Below, piece by piece: positions 1 to 4,332 of a stretch of DNA of 8,183 nucleotides. Position numbers and translations under genes: made by a program. Below the pieces are notes generated by a model. That model was not told the DNA's origin and did no database searches. It saw only the letters and a program-made list of their open reading frames with translations. Origin of the DNA: Candidatus Nealsoniibacteriota bacterium (GTDB lineage: Bacteria; Patescibacteriota; Minisyncoccia; Minisyncoccales; CSSED10-335); NCBI GenBank assembly GCA_003557585.1, contig PWOE01000030.1, positions 1-8,183 on the forward strand. Reading direction: 5' to 3'. Position 1 is the stretch's first letter, and every line of letters starts with the position of its first letter.

Positions 1-315
1 TATGCAAAACAGCTAGGCTTCCTCTTCGCTAAAAGTGTTAATTTTATTCCCGTGCTTGTTTTTTATCCACTCTATTCATTGGGAGTTCTTCTCTTGGCCG
101 TTATTCCGGCCTTAAATTCTGGATCTTGGCTGGAAGCTCTTTGGCGAGGAGCTTTAATCGGATTAATTGCTTATGCAGCCTATGATTTAACAAATCATGC
201 GACGATTGCTAATTGGCCAACAGTGGTAACAATTGTTGATATCGCTTGGGGAGCTTTTGTAACAGCCTCAGTTAGTCTTGTTTCTTATTTCGTAATAAAT
301 CTCATCTACACTTAA
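1..315 (+). CDS. DUF2177 family integral membrane protein, 3' part only
   Basis: The reading frame is open from the first base, so the gene begins left of the window; the last 104 residues are visible. A GTG at 52 lies inside conserved sequence and is not the start. Hydrophobic segments lie around visible residues 16-37, 48-62 and 78-101, consistent with the C-terminal spans of a small (about 130-residue) multi-pass protein. The family-like signatures are KQLGFL near the left edge, GSWLEAL, a YDLTN motif after a GLIAYAAY helix, and VDIAWG before the last span. These match DUF2177 as I remember it. The biochemical role of the family is unknown, so only inner-membrane location is inferred. The stop codon TAA is followed after one base by the next ATG, so the two genes are probably cotranscribed. 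Confidence 0.8.
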   Translation, partial: YAKQLGFLFAKSVNFIPVLVFYPLYSLGVLLLAVIPALNSGSWLEALWRGALIGLIAYAAYDLTNHATIANWPTVVTIVDIAWGAFVTASVSLVSYFVINLIYT

Positions 316-316
316 T

Positions 317-577
317 ATGGATAAAAAGATAGCAGAGTTAATAGAGCCGACAATCAAAGAGATGGGCTACTCTTTAAAAAAGAGTTATTTCAAGAAAGAG
401 AGTGGAAAAAAGTCTTTAATTGTAGTAATTGATAGCGAAGATGGCATCGGTATTAATGATTGCGCCAAGGTTTCTAGAAAGATAGATCCAATTTTAGAAG
501 ATAAGAATATTAGCAAAGATCAATATTATTTAATTGTTTCTTCTCCGGGAGAAGATTCACCGGATAAGTTTTTATAA
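317..577 (+). CDS. rimP: RimP-like ribosome maturation factor, N-terminal domain only
   Basis: The 86-residue product aligns by eye with the N-terminal domain of RimP, the factor that assists 30S subunit maturation. Residues 6-18 give the ELIEP...MGY opening, 33-40 the SLIVVIDS strand, 45-56 the GINDCAKVSRKI segment, and 74-78 VSSPG, which in full-length RimP comes just before the domain boundary. Normal RimP is about 150 residues, with a C-terminal SH3-like domain; here the protein ends eight residues after SSPG. The usual SSPGxxRPL is changed to SSPGEDSPDKFL. No remnant of the second domain is found in the other frames, because DUF6485 coding begins four bases downstream. Whether the single domain works is unknown. 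It is not followed by nusA, its common neighbour. The start ATG has no clear SD site and sits in a TTAATATG context. Confidence 0.72.
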   Translation: MDKKIAELIEPTIKEMGYSLKKSYFKKESGKKSLIVVIDSEDGIGINDCAKVSRKIDPILEDKNISKDQYYLIVSSPGEDSPDKFL

Positions 578-581
578 AAAT

Positions 582-776
582 ATGCAGTGTCAAAAAGAAT
601 TAAATCTAGAAAGTTGTCCCTGCACTTATCCCAACTGTCCAAGAAAGGGAATCTGTTGTGAGTGTATAAAGCACCACAGAGAAAGAGATGAGTTGCCAGG
701 ATGTTTCTTTTCAAAAGAAACTGAAAGAACTTATGACAGGTCGATTGATCGTTTTATCAGAGACAGAATGGGATAA
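582..776 (+). CDS. DUF6485 family cysteine-rich small protein
   Basis: This is a 64-residue protein starting MQCQKE. Six cysteines fall in the first half: Cys3, Cys13, Cys15, Cys20, Cys26 and Cys27, followed by Cys29 and, later, Cys41. The blocks CPCTYPNCPRKGICCECI, HHRERDELPGCFF and the ending ERTYDRSIDRFI are characteristic of DUF6485 as I remember it. The Cys/His arrangement suggests a bound metal, probably zinc, but no function is established and I assign none. An upstream in-frame ATG at 534 would add 16 residues (MFLLREKIHRISFYKN) lying wholly over the end of rimP and without family resemblance, so the ATG at 582 is preferred. It lies four bases after the rimP stop and probably shares its transcript. 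There is no SD site. Confidence 0.82.
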   Translation: MQCQKELNLESCPCTYPNCPRKGICCECIKHHRERDELPGCFFSKETERTYDRSIDRFIRDRMG

Positions 777-778
777 TC

Positions 779-807
779 TTTACTAGCTAATCTTTATCTG
801 CTATCCT
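779..807 (+). promoter_or_regulatory. possible weak sigma70-type promoter
   Basis: A TTTACT (779-784) and a TATCCT (802-807) are separated by 17 bases in the gap between DUF6485 and the next gene. Each hexamer differs from consensus at two positions. A start near 814 would give a short leader containing the AGGAGG site. The gap and the gene's own SD and terminator make an independent unit plausible, but the match is weak. Confidence 0.3.
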
Positions 808-820
808 AAGACCAATTAAA

Positions 821-827
821 AGGAGGG
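821..827 (+). promoter_or_regulatory. strong Shine-Dalgarno site AGGAGGG for the TTG start at 834
   Basis: AGGAGGG ends six bases before the TTG at 834. It is the only consensus-quality SD site seen in the window. It decides the start of the downstream gene: the frame has a TAA at 807-809 and no ATG or GTG between that stop and 834. Confidence 0.85.
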
Positions 828-833
828 ATTAAT

Positions 834-1220
834 TTGACCACTTTAACTTGTTCCCCAGAAAAAGTTGTCGAGAAAGCTGGTGAAGGAATTAAGCCCCTGG
901 TAGTGGCACTTTTACAATTAGGTTTTCCGGTAACATCTTCGTGCGAAGGGCGCCTGTCGTCTAATCCTGATGAAAGGTATCCATGGGTAAGGGTAGAGGG
1001 GGTCCTCGATACTCTAAAATTAAACATTAAAGAAGCGAACAAGATTCGCCGAATATTTGATGACAGTGAAGTTAGCTGGGTTGTCACCGATGAGGTAGTT
1101 GACGGAAGGCCCCTGTCGGTTGTAAAACCGAAGGAAACTTACAAAAGCTTAGATCTTCTTCAACAAGAAGCATTCGAGCTAGCCAGTATATTGGCTTTGT
1201 ATTTTCCGTTGAGATTATAG
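834..1220 (+). CDS. unrecognised 128-residue protein with an SSCEG...PWV motif
   Basis: The start is TTG, fixed by the AGGAGG site six bases upstream. The protein has no signal peptide or membrane span and is probably cytosolic. The most distinctive part is residues 29-40, LGFPVTSSCEGR, followed by YPWVRVEG at 49-56. I recall uncharacterised bacterial proteins with a comparable pattern of a helix, G-(F/I)-x-T-x-x-SCEGH and PWV; here His is replaced by Arg40. The Cys-Glu-Gly core with a nearby Trp suggests a binding or active site, but no function is assigned. Counting bases by hand gives roughly 46% G+C over 841-1020, well above the AT-rich operon to the right (about 28% over 6301-6360). With its own SD and terminator, the gene may have arrived by transfer or be under different expression selection. 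It ends at TAG 1218-1220, inside the terminator stem. Confidence 0.75.
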   Translation: MTTLTCSPEKVVEKAGEGIKPLVVALLQLGFPVTSSCEGRLSSNPDERYPWVRVEGVLDTLKLNIKEANKIRRIFDDSEVSWVVTDEVVDGRPLSVVKPKETYKSLDLLQQEAFELASILALYFPLRL

Positions 1221-1245
1221 CTGCTTTCAAAAGCAGCTTTTTTTT
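1220..1245 (+). terminator. rho-independent terminator
   Basis: The inverted repeat GCTGCTT (1220-1226), loop TCAA and AAGCAGC (1231-1237) are followed by a run of eight T (1238-1245). The stem can extend by one more pair over a two-base loop. It begins at the last base of the upstream stop codon, so it closes the 834-1220 gene and separates the left group from the xseA chain. Confidence 0.9.
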
Positions 1246-1246
1246 G

Positions 1247-1259
1247 TTAGAATATCTAA
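1247..1259. promoter_or_regulatory. 13-base palindrome directly before ATG 1260, possible operator or -10 region
   Basis: TTAGA-ATA-TCTAA is a perfect inverted repeat around three bases and abuts the ATG at 1260. It also holds TAGAAT (1248-1253), one base from a -10 consensus, which would start transcription at about 1260. There is no good -35 at the right distance; TTTCAA at 1225-1230 is poor and lies in the terminator. Some promoter for the xseA chain is expected here, because the terminator just upstream should stop read-through. Confidence 0.25.
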
Positions 1260-1472
1260 ATGATAGTAGAAATTAAAGTCAGGCCGAGCTCAAGAAAGAG
1301 AGGGGTTGAAATGAGAGGAGCTCATCCAGTCTTCTATTTAGAGGCACATATATCCCTTTTCTTGGTTCTCTTCGGTTTAATCTTTTCTTTCCTAATAGGT
1401 TGTCTGTCTGGATTTCTGCCAGCAAAACAGGCTTCAGAATTGGAACCAGTTGATGCTTTGCGCTATGAATAA
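1260..1472 (+). pseudogene. chimeric relic: DUF167-like start joined to a MacB/FtsX-type permease C-terminus
   Basis: The 70-residue frame is intact but looks like two broken genes. Residues 1-17 (MIVEIKVRPSSRKRGVE) resemble the first strand of DUF167/YggU proteins, which normally run to about 75-100 residues. From about residue 28, HISLFLVLFGL continues into a membrane helix and then LSGFLPAKQA and LEPVDALRYE, the typical end of MacB-family ABC transporter permeases (last membrane span, PAxxA, xPxxALRYE). The other roughly 330 or more permease residues are absent. The junction lies around 1311-1340. The permease end overlaps the xseA ATG by eight bases, as at other junctions of this chain, suggesting that a full permease gene once preceded xseA and was removed by deletion. 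It could be translated as a small single-span protein; an assembly error is another possibility. Confidence 0.65.
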
Positions 1473-2754
1473 GATTGATTTATCAAAAAGATATAGGTTG
1501 GGATTTGATAAGCCCCTTGAGGTTTCTCAATACATCAACTTTCTCAACGAAGTTCTCAAAAGAATTAGAGTTAGAGTGGTCGGCGAGGTAAGTGGCTTGC
1601 AAGTTGCTGCCAGCGGTCATCTTTACTTCTCGTTAAGAGACAAGAATGATGGTAGCGTCTTGAGGTCTGTTATCTGGAAGTCGACCTATCAGATGTGTGG
1701 TGTTAAATTAAAAGATGGCCTTGAAGTTATTCTCTCAGGATATGCCGATATATACCCTAAACAAGGGACATTCAATTTTAAAGCGGAGACAATTGAATTG
1801 GTTGGTGAGGGAGCTCTGAAGAAAGCTTATGATGAATTAAAATTGAAGCTAGAAAGAGAGGGTCTTTTTGATGAAGAAAGAAAAAAACCAATCCCCCTAT
1901 ATCCATCAAAGATTGGCATCATTACATCTCTTAAGAGTGGAACGGTTATTCACGATTTTACTAGCAATTTAAACAAGCTGGGTTTTAAATTGATAGCTAT
2001 CGATTCGAGGGTTGAGGGGCAAGAAGCGGTCAAAGATCTCTTGGAGGCAATTAAAACCTTCAAGAACAAAGAGATAGACCTTTTAATTCTGATGCGTGGT
2101 GGCGGCTCTCTTCAATCACTTATGGCCTTTGATAATGAGATGGTGGTTAGAGAGGTGGCTGATTTCCCAGTTCCTGTTGTTGCGGGAATTGGGCATCATA
2201 AAGATATTACTTTGACAGCTCTTGTTGCAGATGCATCAGAATCAACTCCAACTGCCACGGCAAACCTTTTAAACAGACCGTGGGAATTGGCTCGTTACAA
2301 TTTAAGCAGGGCAGAGAGAATAATTTTAAAAGACTACGATTACAGTATCTTTAAATCAAAAGAGAGATTAAGCGATTTAACAAACAACATTGTGAATTCA
2401 TTTAATCTCATCTTTAATAGGTATAAAGAGATAGAGGCTTTCTTTAATGAAAGCTTAATTAAATGGAAAAACTCTTTTTTAAACAGGAAAAGAGAGATTA
2501 AAGAGATTGCAATCAAGATACTTAATAGTTTTTCGCTTGATATTAAAGAGAAAGAAAGAAGAATATCAGAGATCTCTAAGTTCATTGAATCAAGCAACCC
2601 AGAGAGACAATTAAGATTGGGCTATGCTATTATCAAAAAAGATAACAAGATAGTTAAAAGTATAAAAGATGCAAAAAGGGGAGATTTAGTCGATCTTCAA
2701 GTTAAAGACGGATTTTTTGTTTCAGAAATTAAAAATAATAATAAAAAAGAATGA
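1465..2754 (+). CDS. xseA: exodeoxyribonuclease VII large subunit
   Basis: This is the catalytic subunit of exonuclease VII, which with XseB degrades single-stranded DNA to short oligonucleotides. The 429-residue length is usual. An N-terminal OB-fold region (about 16-112, with VVGEVSG at 38-44 and GHLYFSLRD at 51-59) binds DNA. The catalytic region follows, with GIITSLKSGTVIHDF at 151-165, RGGGSLQSLMAFDNE at 211-225 and GIGHHKD at 241-247. The residues matching those known to matter in E. coli XseA (Asp155, Arg205, His238, Asp241) are present as Asp164, Arg211, His244 and Asp247. A long helical region (about 275-375) is the expected XseB-binding coiled coil, and the NPERQLRLGYAI element is at 378-389. 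The start is ATG 1465, inside the end of the permease relic; a TTG at 1450 would add five unconserved residues. There is no SD site, so coupling to the upstream frame is likely. The ATGA overlap leads directly into xseB. Confidence 0.96.
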   Translation: MNKIDLSKRYRLGFDKPLEVSQYINFLNEVLKRIRVRVVGEVSGLQVAASGHLYFSLRDKNDGSVLRSVIWKSTYQMCGVKLKDGLEVILSGYADIYPKQGTFNFKAETIELVGEGALKKAYDELKLKLEREGLFDEERKKPIPLYPSKIGIITSLKSGTVIHDFTSNLNKLGFKLIAIDSRVEGQEAVKDLLEAIKTFKNKEIDLLILMRGGGSLQSLMAFDNEMVVREVADFPVPVVAGIGHHKDITLTALVADASESTPTATANLLNRPWELARYNLSRAERIILKDYDYSIFKSKERLSDLTNNIVNSFNLIFNRYKEIEAFFNESLIKWKNSFLNRKREIKEIAIKILNSFSLDIKEKERRISEISKFIESSNPERQLRLGYAIIKKDNKIVKSIKDAKRGDLVDLQVKDGFFVSEIKNNNKKE

Positions 2755-2975
2755 GTAACAAAGACAATAACTTAGATAACAAGTTAAACAAGCTATCCAA
2801 GATAGTTTCTTGGTTTGACGAAAAAGAGGAAGTTGATGTCGAGGAAGGGCTCAAGAAGGTTAAAGAGGCTTCATTGTTAATAAAAGAGAGTCGTAAAAGG
2901 TTGAGTGAAATTGAGAATGAATTTAAAGAGATAAAAAAAGAAGTAGAGATTGAGGTGGGGGATAAAGATGAATAA
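2751..2975 (+). CDS. xseB: exodeoxyribonuclease VII small subunit
   Basis: This 74-residue, highly charged, mostly helical protein starts at the ATGA that overlaps the xseA stop. The core LNKLSKIVSWFDEKEEVDVEE at about 12-32, followed by a second helix with SRKRLSEIE, matches the XseB helix pair: the L-x-x-L-x-x-I-V-x-x-(L/F)-x-x-x-(E)-V-x-(V/L)-E-E pattern and the C-(K/R)-x-x-L-x-x-(A/I)-E pattern, with Ser in place of Cys here. XseB subunits wrap the helical part of XseA and are needed for activity. The gene position and length fit. The last bases contain the SD site and ATG of the next gene. Confidence 0.92.
   Translation: MSNKDNNLDNKLNKLSKIVSWFDEKEEVDVEEGLKKVKEASLLIKESRKRLSEIENEFKEIKKEVEIEVGDKDE
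2952..2958 (+). promoter_or_regulatory. Shine-Dalgarno site GAGGTGG for the ATG at 2968
   Basis: GAGGTGG lies within xseB, nine bases before ATG 2968. It supports that ATG over the in-frame TTG at 2950, which precedes the SD and would add MRWGIK ahead of the basic membrane-anchor start MNKKRSS. Confidence 0.7.
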
Positions 2976-4332
2976 AAAAAGAAGTTCGCTTTTCACATTA
3001 ATTTTTCTTTTGATTGCTATTGGCGTAGCTCTCTTTTTAGTCAATGAAAGCAACAAATCAATAGCAAGATCAGAGAGAGACTCCAGATTAATAGTTGCTC
3101 AATACAGAGAGACGCCCTACCAGAAGATATTTCCTTTTAAGATGCGTCTTTGGGAGGAAAAAAGAGAGCAGATGATTCTTCTTGAAAAGACTTTTTTAGA
3201 GATAGATTTAACAGAGATGAAAAGTAGGCTCTATCAGGATGGTAAAAAGGTTAGAGAATTACCAATACTTGCCCGAGGCAATATATCTAATTGGGGCGGC
3301 AGTCCAGTTGGTCTTTACACAGTTTTGAATAAATATATGGCAGCTTATTCTAATTCAACCGAGGTTTATATGCCCTTTGCAATACATTATTATGGAAAGT
3401 ATTTTCTTCATGGAGTGCCTTACTATCCCAGCGGAGAGACGATTTATTCAAGATTTTCTGGTGGTTGCTTGAGATATCTAGACGAAGACGCGAAAAAAAT
3501 ATTTGACTTTGTAGAAGAAGAGATGCCAATTCTTGTGATAGACAATTATCGAGATGATTTTGAATATCCAGAAAAGAAGGAGCTTGAACCAGTCAAGCTT
3601 TCAGCTGAATCTTTTCTTGTGGCAGATATTCAATCAGGAGATGTCTTGATAGAGAAGAATTCTTGGAAAAGAATTCCGATTGCTTCTATAACAAAATTGA
3701 TGACAGCAATAGTTGTTTCTGAGAATATAGGTCTGAATAGGGGAGTCATTATCAAAAATGAGATGCTTGATGTCTACGGCAGTAATCCGGGAATTGAAGA
3801 AGGTGAAGTTTATCAAATGATTGAGCTCCTTTATCCATTACTAACCAGATCTTCCAATCAAAGCGCTGAAGCCTTAACCGGCTTTCTGGGCAGAGAAAAA
3901 ACGATCAACTTGATGAACGAAAAAGCGAGATCCTTAATGATGAATCAAACCTCATTTGCAGATCCATCAGGACTTGATAGTCGAAATATATCATCCCCCC
4001 AAGATCTATTTTACTTGGCAAGATATATTCATAATAATTTTCCAGCGATATTTTCTATTACGAAAGGTAAAATTCTACCTCAAGTAGAAACGATGAGATT
4101 TGATTTAGACGAATTAGGTAACAGAAATATCTTTATATATGACTCGACATTTGTTGGTGGTAAAACAGGCTTCACTAATGCATCTGGTCAAACAGCTCTT
4201 TTTGTTTTCAATTTCAAAAATGGCACAGAAAAGAGAGATATAGCGATTATACTCTTAAGGTCTAAAAATGTTAAAAACGATACTCAGGCAATATATAAGT
4301 GGCTGCTAGAAAACTATTTCAATAATGGTTGA
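2968..4332 (+). CDS. membrane-anchored fusion of L,D-transpeptidase (YkuD) and D-Ala-D-Ala carboxypeptidase (peptidase S11)
   Basis: The 454-residue protein joins two peptidoglycan enzymes. MNKKRSS followed by a hydrophobic segment (8-25) is an N-terminal anchor or uncleaved signal that places the rest outside the membrane. The YkuD domain spans about 74-192; its active site shows FLHG with His148 and SGGCLR with catalytic Cys167 and Arg169, so 3-3 peptide crosslinking through Cys is expected. The GSPVGLYTVLNKYMAAYS stretch (111-128) is typical of this transpeptidase group. From about 213 follows a penicillin-binding S11 domain with the three conserved motifs: Ser240-x-x-Lys243 (SITK), Ser295-Ser-Asn297 and Lys399-Thr-Gly401, which removes the terminal D-Ala. 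Trimming pentapeptides makes the tetrapeptide donor that L,D-transpeptidases use, so the two activities are sequential. I do not see the C-terminal amphipathic anchor of DacA-type enzymes; the N-terminal span would replace it. The gene overlaps xseB and the helicase by eight bases each. Confidence 0.93.
   Translation: MNKKRSSLFTLIFLLIAIGVALFLVNESNKSIARSERDSRLIVAQYRETPYQKIFPFKMRLWEEKREQMILLEKTFLEIDLTEMKSRLYQDGKKVRELPILARGNISNWGGSPVGLYTVLNKYMAAYSNSTEVYMPFAIHYYGKYFLHGVPYYPSGETIYSRFSGGCLRYLDEDAKKIFDFVEEEMPILVIDNYRDDFEYPEKKELEPVKLSAESFLVADIQSGDVLIEKNSWKRIPIASITKLMTAIVVSENIGLNRGVIIKNEMLDVYGSNPGIEEGEVYQMIELLYPLLTRSSNQSAEALTGFLGREKTINLMNEKARSLMMNQTSFADPSGLDSRNISSPQDLFYLARYIHNNFPAIFSITKGKILPQVETMRFDLDELGNRNIFIYDSTFVGGKTGFTNASGQTALFVFNFKNGTEKRDIAIILLRSKNVKNDTQAIYKWLLENYFNNG

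Noticed and set aside
534..581. ATG 534 as the start of the DUF6485 gene
   Set aside because: The extra 16 residues overlie the end of the RimP frame and do not resemble the family; ATG 582 fits the spacing and the family length.
560..660. Frameshifted remainder of RimP after position 577
   Set aside because: No frame shows SH3-like RimP C-terminal sequence; the region is taken by DUF6485 coding, so it is a clean loss rather than a simple frameshift.
1450..1464. TTG at 1450 (followed by ATG at 1453) as the xseA start
   Set aside because: It adds MMLCA, which has no family resemblance; ATG 1465 gives a normal XseA N-terminus and the same eight-base overlap seen at other joints.
2340..2597. 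Minus-strand reading frame inside xseA
   Set aside because: It lies opposite the Lys/Glu-rich helical part of a confidently assigned gene and shows no independent start signal or domain.
2950..2967. TTG 2950 as the start of the transpeptidase-carboxypeptidase
   Set aside because: The SD GAGGTGG lies downstream of that TTG and nine bases before ATG 2968, and MNKKRSS is the natural start before a membrane segment.
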